Source of the DNA: Nostoc sp. S4
Lineage (GTDB): Bacteria; Cyanobacteriota; Cyanobacteriia; Cyanobacteriales; Nostocaceae
DNA length: 64,000 nucleotides
Reading direction: 5' to 3'
Assembly: GCA_029379225.1 (NCBI GenBank)
Contig: JAQYWR010000004.1
Coordinates: forward strand, 1 to 64,000
Shown one piece after another: positions 41,618 to 50,568 of this stretch; within the stretch, counting starts at the first letter, position 1; each line of letters begins with the position of its first letter. A program made the translations under genes and the position numbers. The notes beneath the pieces are model-generated. The model saw nothing but the letters and a program-made list of their open reading frames with translations, did no database searches and was not told the origin of the DNA.

Positions 41618-41953
41618 AAGATGTTAAAAAGTTTGGTATAGTTAGTAGTTTGTTTTCTCTGCTGATTTGTAGTTTTGATTTCAAGTTTTAGAGATTTTTT
41701 ATCAAGTAAAAATATAATTTTTGTAGGGTGCGTTAGGCTAAAACCGTCACACACCCTACTTAAGGTTTACTTTATAATTGGTTTCCATAAGTCGATGTTT
41801 GTAGATTAAATAACAATCGGGGAAAACTAGGGGAGACGAGTTAGGAGTTAGAAGTTATTCTCAAAAATTCTCTTGTCTCCCCACACTCCCCACACTTCCC
41901 ACACTTCCTACACTCCCCACACTCCCCACACTTCCCACACTCCCCACCTTCTC
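41618..41953. other. Spacer with a GTAGGGTG hairpin and C-rich nonamer array
   Basis: Contains a small hairpin GTAGGGTG / CACCCTAC (41723-41759) and the array at 41877-41948. No gene is seen. A homologous AAATATAATTTTTGTAGGGTG-like stretch recurs at 46580-46610. Confidence 0.5.
41877..41948. repeat. CACACTCCC nonamer tandem array
   Basis: About eight units of CACACTCCC or CACACTTCC in one orientation (GGGAGTGTG as read from the minus-strand gene), ending 5 nt before the stop codon of the glycosyltransferase-TPR gene. It belongs to the same repeat family as those at 21.2 and 55.1 kb but lacks the inverted arm. Confidence 0.8.
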
Positions 41954-43162
41954 CTACATCACTCCCATCTCTTGCAACCCCTGGCGTAGTCTGTTGGCCT
42001 CTTGGGGATTATGCCTTTCGTGAAGTGCGATCGCTCTTTTAAAAGCTGTTAAACTTTCTTGATGATTGCCAGCTTTGAGCAAGACTACGCCTAAATTTTG
42101 ATATGCTTCGGCATAGTTAGGATTTAAGACGATCGCATTTTGATAACAAGCGATCGCATCTGTAAATAAACCCAAAGCTTTAAATGTCATCCCCAGGTTA
42201 TAATATCCCGATACAAAACTCGGATCGATTTTCAAAGCTGCGATGTAAGCAGTTTTCGCACCGTTGAAATCTCCTGCTGTTTTGAGTAAGTTACCTAAAT
42301 TGTTGTAGGCTCCTAGTTTGAGCATGGGATAAATTGGCAATTTAATCCCAGCTTGATAATGATAAATCGCCTGTGGAAAATTTTTTAAGCGACTGTAGGC
42401 AATGCCTAGATGATAGTGGAGTTCGTACAAAATATCATAATTTTCTTCCCCAGCTGCGTGAGTTTCACTGATGTGCTGTAGTCCTCGTCTGAGTAACTCC
42501 ATTCCTTGGGGAATTTTGCCAGTTTGCACATACAACGCCCCCAATTTACTGCAAACATAGGGGTCATCAGGATGAGTAGCGAGAAATCCTTCCATCGCTG
42601 TGGCGGCTTTGGCATATTTGTTATTTTGAGCGATCGCACTTTTTTGATATCCTACGTGAAGAATTGCCACTCCTGGTAAATAACCTACCTGCCAATGGGG
42701 TTCTTTAGTTAAAATTGCTGACACGCTATCATCGACTAAGGCATGGTAAGGACGGTCAAAGCGAATATCTGGATGATTGCGGAATAATCTCGAAACCAGA
42801 GAATAGGGAGATTGTTCTGCGCCAACTTCTTGGCGGACAAGGTTGAGTAACAGGTATTCATCTCTGGCGATCGTGTCTTGCAATAACGGTATAATTCCTG
42901 GTGTGAGAGTTTCATCAGCATCTAACACCAAAATCCAATCACCAGTTACATATTTTAAAGCTGCATTGCGGGCGTCACTAAAGTCATCGCACCATTTAAA
43001 ATGATGGACTTTCGCCCCAAACTGTTGGGCAATATAAGGAGTGCGATCGATTGAGCCTGTATCCAACACTACCATTTCATCTACCACTTTGTTCACACTG
43101 CTTAGGCATTTAGGCAATGTTGCTGCTTCGTTTTTCACAATCATACACAGACTCAAACTCAT
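41954..43162 (-). CDS. Family 2 glycosyltransferase with TPR repeats
   Basis: The N-terminal GT-A domain (about 1-200) has the start LSLCMIVKNEAATLPKCLSS, VLDTGSIDRT and a metal-binding DAD in LVLDADETLTPG, typical of SPBc2-type/WaaE-like family 2 transferases. Residues about 200-395 hold TPR repeats (YNNLGNLLKTAGDFNGAKTA, YYNLGMTFKALGLFTDA, YQNLGVVLLKAGNHQ). No membrane segment. Probably adds a sugar to a protein or a surface glycan; donor and acceptor are unknown. ATG at 43162. Confidence 0.85.
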   Translation of the reverse strand: MSLSLCMIVKNEAATLPKCLSSVNKVVDEMVVLDTGSIDRTPYIAQQFGAKVHHFKWCDDFSDARNAALKYVTGDWILVLDADETLTPGIIPLLQDTIARDEYLLLNLVRQEVGAEQSPYSLVSRLFRNHPDIRFDRPYHALVDDSVSAILTKEPHWQVGYLPGVAILHVGYQKSAIAQNNKYAKAATAMEGFLATHPDDPYVCSKLGALYVQTGKIPQGMELLRRGLQHISETHAAGEENYDILYELHYHLGIAYSRLKNFPQAIYHYQAGIKLPIYPMLKLGAYNNLGNLLKTAGDFNGAKTAYIAALKIDPSFVSGYYNLGMTFKALGLFTDAIACYQNAIVLNPNYAEAYQNLGVVLLKAGNHQESLTAFKRAIALHERHNPQEANRLRQGLQEMGVM

Positions 43163-43314
43163 AAGCCAATCGTTATTTAATTTACTGCTTGAAAAATAGG
43201 AAGTGTGGAGAGAATAACTCCTAAATCCTCACTTTTAACTCACCACCTAGCACTTTATTATGTGCAAAAATCAAGATTAACAAAATTACTGAGTAATTAA
43301 TTCCAGGAGAAGGG

Positions 43315-44748
43315 GTGAATTTAATCCAGGGTCAAACCATCGGTGGACATTACCAAATTCTCACCCAACTAGGACAGGGAGAATTTGGTACGACTTTTTT
43401 AGCTCAAGACATGCAAACAGTGGGAAATCCGCAGTGCATTATTAAGCATTTTAAACCACTCTCTACTGATGCATACACTTTCAGTGAAGCTAAACGTTTG
43501 TTTGACGAGGAAGTGATAATTCTGCAAACTTTAGGAAAGCATGAGCAAATTCCTCAATTATTGGCTCACTTTCAAGAGAATCAAGAATTTTATTTAGTTC
43601 AAGAATTTATTCCAGGTCATGATATTAGCCAAGAAATACCTCCTCTAGGTAAGCGGTTGAGTGAAGCTGAAACTATTAAACTTCTAAAAGAGATTTTGGA
43701 AGTTTTAGCATTTGTTCATCAGTACAATGTGATTCACCTGGATCTCAAGCCTACCAATATTCGGCGCAGACAATTAGATAACAAGATTGTACTAATTGAT
43801 TTTGGGGCTGTGAAACAAATTACTACGCAAATGATTAATTCTCAAGGGCAAACAAGTTTCACAGTTGCGATTGGTAGTTATGGTTATATACCAAGCGAAC
43901 AAGCTAATCGTACTCCACAATTGAGCAGCGATATCTATGCAGTAGGAATTATTGGTATCCAAGCTTTGACAGGGATTAATCCTGCTGATTTTAACAGTCA
44001 AGGACTGCAAACTAACTATAATACAGGAGAAATTGATTGGCGCAATCAAATACAAGTAAGCCAGCAGCTAGGAGAAATTTTAGACATAATGGTGCTGTAT
44101 GACTTCCGCCAGCGTTACCCGACAGCAACATCAGCATTGCAAGCTTTAGAAATGCTGGAGAAAACGCCAGATACCGTAATTCAGAAACCTTTGCAATTTG
44201 CCCCGCGTCAGAAATTTTTCATGAGTGTAGGAATAACTGCGGTAGTTGCTACTATAAGTTTATGGTTATTGCAATTACAAACTCATACACAAAATTTTTT
44301 GACATATCAAGATTCTAATTATGGGATAAAAATCAAATATCCCACAAATTGGAAAATTCAAGAAAATTCAAATTCTATAAATCAAGAATTAGTAATATTT
44401 TTCTCAACTGAAATCAGCAATTCAAATAATTATCAAGAGCTTTTAACTGTATCTATTGAAAAATTTTATGGAAATTTAAAGGAATCGCAAGATTTATTTA
44501 GTAATGAAATCAAAGCTACTTTATCTAATGCCACTATTATAGATACAAGTGAAACGACTTTAGCAAAGAAACAAGCTAATCAATTAATTTTTCTCAGCAA
44601 AGATAGAAAAAAGAATTTAAAAAATTTACAAATTTGGACTTTAAAAAACAATCAAGCATACATCATCACCTATTCAGCAGGAATAGAGGATTACGATCGC
44701 TTCTTACCAACTGCAGAAAAAATGATAGAATCATTTGAAATTGATTAA
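43315..44748 (+). CDS. Ser/Thr protein kinase with membrane anchor and PsbP-like C-terminal domain
   Basis: The kinase domain (about 1-280) has a glycine loop (LGQGEFGTTFLAQD), Lys in CIIKHFKP, the catalytic loop HLDLKPTN with Asp143 but Leu in place of the usual Arg (non-RD), and DFGAVKQ. One membrane helix (about 303-320, FFMSVGITAVVATISLWLL) leads to an exported domain (about 330-477: YQDSNYGIKIKYPTNWKIQ, SFEID end) resembling PsbP/MOG1-fold domains seen behind cyanobacterial kinases. GTG start at 43315, supported by AGGAG 6 nt upstream. Single gene. Confidence 0.88.
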   Translation: MNLIQGQTIGGHYQILTQLGQGEFGTTFLAQDMQTVGNPQCIIKHFKPLSTDAYTFSEAKRLFDEEVIILQTLGKHEQIPQLLAHFQENQEFYLVQEFIPGHDISQEIPPLGKRLSEAETIKLLKEILEVLAFVHQYNVIHLDLKPTNIRRRQLDNKIVLIDFGAVKQITTQMINSQGQTSFTVAIGSYGYIPSEQANRTPQLSSDIYAVGIIGIQALTGINPADFNSQGLQTNYNTGEIDWRNQIQVSQQLGEILDIMVLYDFRQRYPTATSALQALEMLEKTPDTVIQKPLQFAPRQKFFMSVGITAVVATISLWLLQLQTHTQNFLTYQDSNYGIKIKYPTNWKIQENSNSINQELVIFFSTEISNSNNYQELLTVSIEKFYGNLKESQDLFSNEIKATLSNATIIDTSETTLAKKQANQLIFLSKDRKKNLKNLQIWTLKNNQAYIITYSAGIEDYDRFLPTAEKMIESFEID

Positions 44749-45129
44749 TGATTTTTTCAGCAGCAAAAGTGCGATCGCTCCTCCAGTGTCTTATTCCTGC
44801 GTTGCTACTTGAGAATGGTATTTAGGAAACTCCAAGAAATAACTTATCGTGTTTGAAGTTGCTGACTATTGACTGATGACTAATGACTGTGAATAGTAGG
44901 ATATTTTTTTACTTGTCAGTCCCTTAGACTTATAATGCCGATACACTTGAGTTAAAAATCCTGAAAACTCGCCCTTAGGGTGTATCTACTTCTTTATTCA
45001 GTGTACAATCAAAATAACAGATTTATCTAATGAGTCTTGGGTAATAATTAAGAATTTTTTTCAATAAAACTTACTCAAATTCAATGCTTATTTAAATCTG
45101 CTAAATATTGTCAGATAATCATATATATA
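44749..45129. other. Spacer before pcxA
   Basis: AT-rich, one HIP1 site near 44772, and a GACTGATGACTAATGACTGTG-like stretch (about 44870-44892) that is a dispersed cyanobacterial repeat. No gene is seen; no promoter was assigned. Confidence 0.4.
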
Positions 45130-46392
45130 ATGAAAAAGTCATTGGTAACAAGAGTAGAATTACTTTATCAAAAGCTGAAAGAATATTTGCGATCGCCTAA
45201 CAGTTGGTTTTTAAATACACCAGAAAGGTCGCTCCTACAAGCTTACGAAGCAGCTCAGAGAATTAAAAATATTGAGATTGAACATTTTCATGGCAATAAA
45301 ATCTCTTCAGTATCAGGAAAATATACTGAAAATATGATGTCTTATTGGCAAGTCTATCTTGATAAAAACTTAACTCTGATCAAAATTAGGCTGGCAGAAT
45401 TCACACTGAGTCGGAAAATTATTGATATTTCTAACTCTGTTTTGTTAGATAAATTGAAAGTTATTGATGAAGTTGTAGAGAGGTACGCCATCAAAAATGA
45501 ACTCATTAATTATCAGTCATTACAAAATAGCCACAGCAAAATCGACAAACAATCAGACTCACTTAATATCAAAGATATTAATACTACATCTCCATTTCAA
45601 AAAACTGGAGTTTTTCCCGGCTCTATTGGCAGAAGTCTTAATGTAATTAAAGGAGATTTTTCACCCCACGCAGAAGAAAATTTTACTAGAAATTATCGAT
45701 TGTCTAGAAATAGAACCAGAATTGCCCTGAGATTTTTTCTGATTCTAATTATTGTACCGATTTTCACACAGTATTTATCTAAAGAACTTTTAGTAAATCC
45801 CATAGTAGAACGAATTAGAGGAGAGAATACAACTCAAATTTTTATTAATTCTGACATGGAAAAAGAAGCTCTCCATGAATTACAGAATTTTCAAGCAGCA
45901 ATCAGATTTGAATCTTTTATAACTCAAGCACCAAAATTATCGTCAGAAGAAATCCAAGAAAAGATAAAAGACAAAGCATTTGAGATTGCTGAAGAATTTC
46001 GGATAAAAAGTAATCTTAGTATTAGTAATATTTTTGCCGATCTAATCTCATTAATTGCTTTTGCCTTAATTATCAGTTTGAGTAAGAAGGAAATTGTAAT
46101 TGTTAAGTCATTTATAGATAATATTGTCTATGGTCTTAGCGATAGTGCCAAAGCATTTTTGATTATTCTGTTTACAGATATATTTGTAGGATTCCACTCG
46201 CCACATGGCTGGGAAATTATTTTAGAAGGATTGGCAGAACATTTAGGTTTGCCAGCTAATAATAGCGCAATCTTTTTATTTATTGCTACATTTCCAGTGA
46301 TTTTAGATACTATCTTTAAATATTGGATATTTCGCTATCTCAGTCGTTTATCTCCATCAGCATTAGCTACATTAAAAGAGATGGATGAATAA
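45130..46392 (+). CDS. pcxA: Proton extrusion protein PcxA (CemA family)
   Basis: Plasma-membrane protein needed for light-induced proton extrusion and inorganic carbon uptake, homologous to chloroplast CemA. The N-terminal ~190 residues are soluble and cyanobacterium-specific (SPNSWFLNTPERSLLQAYEAA). The CemA domain follows with four membrane helices (about 198-215, 298-315, 340-360, 382-402) and the conserved end GFHSPHGWEIILEGLAEHLGLPAN then PVILDTIFKYWIFRYL. 420 residues, usual length. ATG at 45130 in a very AT-rich leader. Single gene. Confidence 0.92.
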   Translation: MKKSLVTRVELLYQKLKEYLRSPNSWFLNTPERSLLQAYEAAQRIKNIEIEHFHGNKISSVSGKYTENMMSYWQVYLDKNLTLIKIRLAEFTLSRKIIDISNSVLLDKLKVIDEVVERYAIKNELINYQSLQNSHSKIDKQSDSLNIKDINTTSPFQKTGVFPGSIGRSLNVIKGDFSPHAEENFTRNYRLSRNRTRIALRFFLILIIVPIFTQYLSKELLVNPIVERIRGENTTQIFINSDMEKEALHELQNFQAAIRFESFITQAPKLSSEEIQEKIKDKAFEIAEEFRIKSNLSISNIFADLISLIAFALIISLSKKEIVIVKSFIDNIVYGLSDSAKAFLIILFTDIFVGFHSPHGWEIILEGLAEHLGLPANNSAIFLFIATFPVILDTIFKYWIFRYLSRLSPSALATLKEMDE

Positions 46393-46916
46393 TAATATAT
46401 AATTCAAACTCTGAGTAAAACAGCCTTGGTATTCGGATTTTCAACATAGATTCTGTACCTTACTCACTTGCAAATTTGACAAAAAATTAATTAGGGTACT
46501 CCTTTTGAACTTATAGTGATTCTGAGTTCTAAATCAGGACTTTTTAATTTTGACTTTTCTATTTTCAGAAGTTATTTATAAAATAAAAATAAAATTTCTG
46601 TAGGGTGTATTAGGTGCATATTTTGAGATGATTTGTTACGAAAAAGATAATGGAAGCGTCTAACGCACCATGTAATACCGTTTCATTTTAAGATTGATAC
46701 AGATGGCAAGTAAGGGAGCAGGGGAAAGGATTAGGTATTTCATGAAATGGTATAACATAGTGGTGCGTTTGGCTAAAGCTATAACCCACGCTACCAGAAG
46801 ATTTAGTTTATAAATAGTGTCTGAGTTCTCAATTCTTACCAAGAACTACGAATTATTTTGACCCTTTGTCCCTGATTCGCTACGCTATGTATATCTTAGT
46901 TTTTCTGAGGCGTGCT
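46393..46916. other. Repeat-containing spacer
   Basis: Contains a GTAGGGTG-type repeat at about 46580-46673 (TGTAGGGTGTATTAGGTGC, then TCTAACGCACC) related to that at 41.7 kb, and a TTTCATTTTAAG / CATGAAATGG area. No gene is accepted. Confidence 0.4.
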
Positions 46917-47393
46917 ATGGATTTTGAAAGCAAAGCCAAAGCTCCGACTGCTACAGAGAATATAAAGTTTGCTCAACCAACTACTACTCGCAAACCACTA
47001 GAATTGCTGCGAAACACTGAGGCTTTGCTACGCCACCCAACTGTAGCAACACTAGCGCCGATTTTACCACCAAAACTCAGTAATAGATTGCAAACAACCT
47101 CATCTTTAGCAGATGAATCTTTTAAGCAACTAGTAGAAATTGACCTAGACAATATCAGTGATTTTGAATTGCGACCTGCACGAATTTGTGCTGGCTTAAG
47201 CTTTACTGGTTTTGGAGCGCTGACGATCCTAGTACTACTGTTGTACTTAAACACTTTGCATCCAGAACTGAATACAGTAGAACAGATTCGGCAATATTGG
47301 TATCAATATGCTTGGTTTGTGAGTTTAGGAATTGCAGGAATGTTTATTTTGGGTCGTGAAGCTATGCGTCCACTCCCAAAACGGCGAAAATGA
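46917..47393 (+). CDS. Small conserved membrane protein upstream of PPK2
   Basis: 158 residues from the ATG at 46917 (MDFESKAKAPT). The first ~95 residues are soluble (RKPLELLRNTEALLRHPTVATLAPILPPKL), followed by two hydrophobic helices (LSFTGFGALTILVLLLYL and YAWFVSLGIAGMFILG) and a basic tail. Not recognised; it looks like a cyanobacterial orphan family. It ends 13 nt before the PPK2 gene in the same direction, so the two are probably cotranscribed. An in-frame start at 46866 would add 17 residues. Confidence 0.6.
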   Translation: MDFESKAKAPTATENIKFAQPTTTRKPLELLRNTEALLRHPTVATLAPILPPKLSNRLQTTSSLADESFKQLVEIDLDNISDFELRPARICAGLSFTGFGALTILVLLLYLNTLHPELNTVEQIRQYWYQYAWFVSLGIAGMFILGREAMRPLPKRRK

Positions 47394-47406
47394 GGAGATT
47401 TGATAA

Positions 47407-48276
47407 ATGAATTATGATGCTTTTATTGTTCCACCAGGTTCAAAGATTTCTCTGAAAAAAAACTACGATCCAGCTTATAAAACTGATTATTATCAAAAAA
47501 CTGATGCTTTAAGTAAATTACAGGCAGATATTCAACGATTAGCAAATTACCAAAATATTCTTTATGCTCAAAACACTTATGCCATATTAATTATTTTTCA
47601 GGCAATGGATGCTGCTGGCAAAGACAGCACAATTAAACATGTGATGTCTGGCGTGAATCCACAAGGATTTCAGGTGTTTAGTTTTAAAGGTCCAAGTGCA
47701 GAAGAATTAGACCACGATTACTTGTGGCGAACAATGAAAGCTTTGCCAGAAAGAGGACGAATTGGTGTATTCAACCGTTCATATTATGAAGAAGTATTAG
47801 TGGTTCGCGTCCATCCAGAAATGCTGAAAAAGCAACAACTACCGAAATTTCCTGACGAAAATCAAATTTGGAAACAACGCTTTCAAGAAATTAACAATAC
47901 AGAAAAATATTTGGTAGATAATGGTGTGATTATTCTGAAATTTTTTCTGAATGTCTCTAAAAAAGAGCAGAAAAAACGCTTTTTACAACGGCTTGAGTCT
48001 CCAGAAAAAAATTGGAAATTTTCCGATAGTGATGTCAAAGAAAGAGCTTTTTGGGATGATTATATGGAAGCTTATGAAGAAGTTTTCAATAATACTAGTA
48101 CAAAATGGGCACCTTGGTATATTATTCCTGCCGATCGCAAATGGCTTACACGCCTGGTAGTTGCGAATATTATCTGCACAAAACTAGAAGAACTGAATTT
48201 GAAATACCCGATAGTCAGTGAAGAACACAAGCAACAACTTTTGCAAGCAAAACGCATTTTGGAACAGGAAGATTAA
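47407..48276 (+). CDS. Polyphosphate kinase 2 family protein
   Basis: Transfers phosphate between polyphosphate and nucleotides in the cytosol, usually towards NDP or NMP phosphorylation. Walker A-like [14 protein letters not shown], lid-region [19 protein letters not shown] with the catalytic Arg, and the C-terminal [18 protein letters not shown] are all PPK2 hallmarks. 289 residues, one domain, the size of class I/III enzymes; the class and the substrate (AMP or ADP) cannot be set by eye. ATG at 47407, 13 nt after the small membrane protein gene. Confidence 0.9.
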   Translation: MNYDAFIVPPGSKISLKKNYDPAYKTDYYQKTDALSKLQADIQRLANYQNILYAQNTYAILIIFQAMDAAGKDSTIKHVMSGVNPQGFQVFSFKGPSAEELDHDYLWRTMKALPERGRIGVFNRSYYEEVLVVRVHPEMLKKQQLPKFPDENQIWKQRFQEINNTEKYLVDNGVIILKFFLNVSKKEQKKRFLQRLESPEKNWKFSDSDVKERAFWDDYMEAYEEVFNNTSTKWAPWYIIPADRKWLTRLVVANIICTKLEELNLKYPIVSEEHKQQLLQAKRILEQED

Positions 48277-48495
48277 GCTATCAAGTTATCGCCGTAGTCA
48301 TATAAGTTAGGACACAAAAACAAGCGCGAATGTCAGGAAGAGTAATGTTTTTACCTCCTGCCTCCTGCCTCCTGCCCCCTGCCCACTGCTATAATTGCGA
48401 TTCTTCAAAACATAAAAACTGCCGAATTTTGACGGACATGATATAAACTATTTGCTGGAGTACTCAGCCAAATTGCAATTCTGGAGTTTTGTGAT
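48277..48495. other. Spacer with heptamer array and solo MITE end
   Basis: Holds the CCTCCTG array at 48354-48389 and a single CGGACATGATAT end at about 48433-48444, like the right end of the 30.1-kb element. No second end was found. Confidence 0.5.
48354..48389. repeat. CCTCCTG heptamer tandem array
   Basis: Five units of CCTCCTG or CCCCCTG, same type as at 30.8 kb, downstream of PPK2. Confidence 0.8.
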
Positions 48496-49092
48496 GTGCT
48501 TACTCAGTTACCAACTATCAACGCCCTGAAACAGCCCACGAGTTCTGCTTGGATCGAACAAGCGATCGCTAACTTAGACATCATTTTACTCGACCACTCC
48601 CACTGCGAACGTAAAGCCGCAGGCGTGGCCTTGAACTTTATGTTTCGCTACCCTTCTAATACTAAAATGGTGCGGGAGTTAACAGCGATCGCTCGCGAAG
48701 AACTAGAACACTTTGAGCTAGTTAACCAATGGTTAGAACGCCGGAATATTCCTCTGGCTCCCCTACCACCACCTCCCTACGGAGCGGGTTTAAAAGCTGC
48801 TGTACGCCCTCAAGAACCTCAGCGATTTTTGGATTCCTTACTAGTCACTGGCTTAATTGAAGCTCGCTCTCACGAACGCCTGGGATTATTAGCTGCTTAC
48901 TGTCCAGAGCCAGAATTAGCAAAATTTTATCGTGGACTGATGGCATCCGAAGCGCGTCACTACGGTATATATTGGGTTTTAGCTGCTACTTACTTCGACA
49001 AAGAAATTGTCATGCAACGCCTTGATGAATTAGCAATTGTCGAAAGCGAGTTACTGGCGATTTTGCATCCAGAACCTAGAATTCACAGTTAG
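48496..49092 (+). CDS. miaE: tRNA-(ms2io6A)-hydroxylase MiaE-like
   Basis: Non-haem diiron monooxygenase that hydroxylates the isopentenyl group of ms2i6A37 in tRNA. The ferritin-like four-helix bundle carries its metal ligands: Glu in HCERKAAG, EExxH in AREELEHFELV, Glu in LIEARSHERL, and ExxH in SEARHYGIYW. The PLPPPPYGAGLK loop is typical of the family. 198 residues. GTG start at 48496 is required because the nearby ATG at 48494 is out of frame. A VOC gene follows 15 nt downstream, probably in the same transcript. Confidence 0.88.
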   Translation: MLTQLPTINALKQPTSSAWIEQAIANLDIILLDHSHCERKAAGVALNFMFRYPSNTKMVRELTAIAREELEHFELVNQWLERRNIPLAPLPPPPYGAGLKAAVRPQEPQRFLDSLLVTGLIEARSHERLGLLAAYCPEPELAKFYRGLMASEARHYGIYWVLAATYFDKEIVMQRLDELAIVESELLAILHPEPRIHS

Positions 49093-49107
49093 TAGACTAA
49101 GGCCACT

Positions 49108-49512
49108 ATGAAGCTTCAGCTAACACACTTAAGACTGCTTGTCTCCAACTACAAAGATTCTTTTCTATTCTACCGAGATTTGCTAAAATTTGATGTCGAT
49201 TGGGGCGATGAAAATAGCGGATATGCTGAGTTTAATAGCGGATATCTCAAGCTCGGTTTGTTCAAAAAAGAATTAATGGGCGAAGTAGTCCCAAGCATCG
49301 ATCAGCCTTCATATGTTGTGAATCGAGATAAGATTGTCTTGATTTTTGCAGTCGATAACGTCGATGAGGTCTACAAGCAAGTCAAAGATAGTAATGCAAT
49401 TGTTGTCACTCAACCAATAGACCGCCCAGCTTGGGGAATCCGCACAGCTCATTTTCGCGATCCTGATGGTAATTTAATCGAAGTCTACAACAACTTGGGA
49501 ATTGTCAGTTAA
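49108..49512 (+). CDS. VOC/glyoxalase-fold protein
   Basis: 134 residues forming one vicinal-oxygen-chelate unit pair: HLRLLVSNYKDSFLFYRDLL at the start and HFRDPDGNLIEVYN at the end. Metal-ligand-like His7 and the final Glu are present. Members include glyoxalase I-like enzymes, antibiotic-resistance binding proteins and dioxygenases; no substrate can be assigned. ATG at 49108, 15 nt after miaE. Its 3' end overlaps the convergent PhnD-like gene by 4 nt. Confidence 0.8.
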   Translation: MKLQLTHLRLLVSNYKDSFLFYRDLLKFDVDWGDENSGYAEFNSGYLKLGLFKKELMGEVVPSIDQPSYVVNRDKIVLIFAVDNVDEVYKQVKDSNAIVVTQPIDRPAWGIRTAHFRDPDGNLIEVYNNLGIVS

Positions 49513-50387
49513 ATGTTTGTTGGCAGTTTTGAATCAAATAAACGCACAGGTTTAGTTTGCAAATTAGAAGCAATTGAACTGACTCGATCTACCACAGAAA
49601 TCATATATTTGTAATTCGGTACTTGTCCATTGGGTACATAGCCAACTTCTTGAGCTAAACCCGAAGGTGATTCGCTCATCACTTTGCGAATGAATTCTTG
49701 ACGATTGCGCTCTACATTAGGCCCAATCAAAACCACACCCAGCGGTACATAGTGGGGATCTTTAAAAAGTACGCGGAATTCAATCGGGTTAAACTGTGAA
49801 CCGTGGAGACTCAATTCAGCCTCCGAAACTGCACAGGCGCTAGCTTTTCCTTGAGCTACCAATTCCAGTGCTGCTTTTGGTGTAGGTGCAAATAAGATTT
49901 CAGCTAGTGTTGTACCATAAAGATTGTAAAGAGGAAAATAATATCCTGTGGCCGAACCTAACTGACCTAAAGCTAGTGTTTGACCCTGTAGTTGTTTTAA
50001 ATCTGTTATTGAGCTGTCCTTGCGAACAACGAAAATTGAACGCAGATCGCTAATACCTATTAAAGGAAATAGAGGAACATATTGGTAGCGGGCGATCGCA
50101 ATAGCCGCTAAACCCGGTGGAGCAAATACCAACGACCAAGCACGAGCCTCAAGGCGCTCAACCGCTCTATTTTCATTAAAAGCAGGCTCTAGTTGAATAT
50201 ATGAGTTTGTTTTTTCACCCAAATAACTATTAAATTTAGCATATTGATTAATTATCTGTTCGCCTCCACCATAGTTAAGAACACCAATAGTTAGCGTACC
50301 TTCAAACTTCCGTCCTGATTGACAGCTAGCAAATGTCAAACCTAATAGATTAAATAGAAAAAAACGACGGGAAAATCGCAAAAACAT
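49509..50387 (-). CDS. PhnD-like phosphate/phosphonate-type substrate-binding lipoprotein
   Basis: Periplasmic-binding fold of the PhnD/SsuA group. The N-terminus is a lipoprotein signal (FSRRFFLFNLLGLTFASC), with Cys about 20 as the lipidation site. Family features: TLTIGVLNYGG, FAPPGLAAIA, LKQLQGQTLALGQLGSATGY and ASACAVSEAEL. No ABC permease or ATPase is adjacent, so a sensory rather than transport role is likely. The ATG at 50387 was chosen; a GTG lies one codon upstream. It is divergent from the haem-HAMP sensor across 181 bp. Confidence 0.82.
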   Translation of the reverse strand: MFLRFSRRFFLFNLLGLTFASCQSGRKFEGTLTIGVLNYGGGEQIINQYAKFNSYLGEKTNSYIQLEPAFNENRAVERLEARAWSLVFAPPGLAAIAIARYQYVPLFPLIGISDLRSIFVVRKDSSITDLKQLQGQTLALGQLGSATGYYFPLYNLYGTTLAEILFAPTPKAALELVAQGKASACAVSEAELSLHGSQFNPIEFRVLFKDPHYVPLGVVLIGPNVERNRQEFIRKVMSESPSGLAQEVGYVPNGQVPNYKYMISVVDRVSSIASNLQTKPVRLFDSKLPTNI

Positions 50388-50568
50388 CACTAATCCTGGT
50401 AAAGGAATAACTCAGATTTGATAACTAATTTAGAGCGGCTTCATTAGTGCTTAAATAGGTGATATTGCAACAAAAAATTAATATTTATTAATTCATTGAT
50501 TAGGAGCTTTCTAACAGGTATAAATAGATATTAAACAAGATGAATATACCACCTTCTTTGATTAGATT

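Noticed and set aside
49509-50387. Complete phosphonate ABC transporter
   Set aside because: Only a PhnD-like binding protein is present; no PhnC or PhnE homologue adjoins it.
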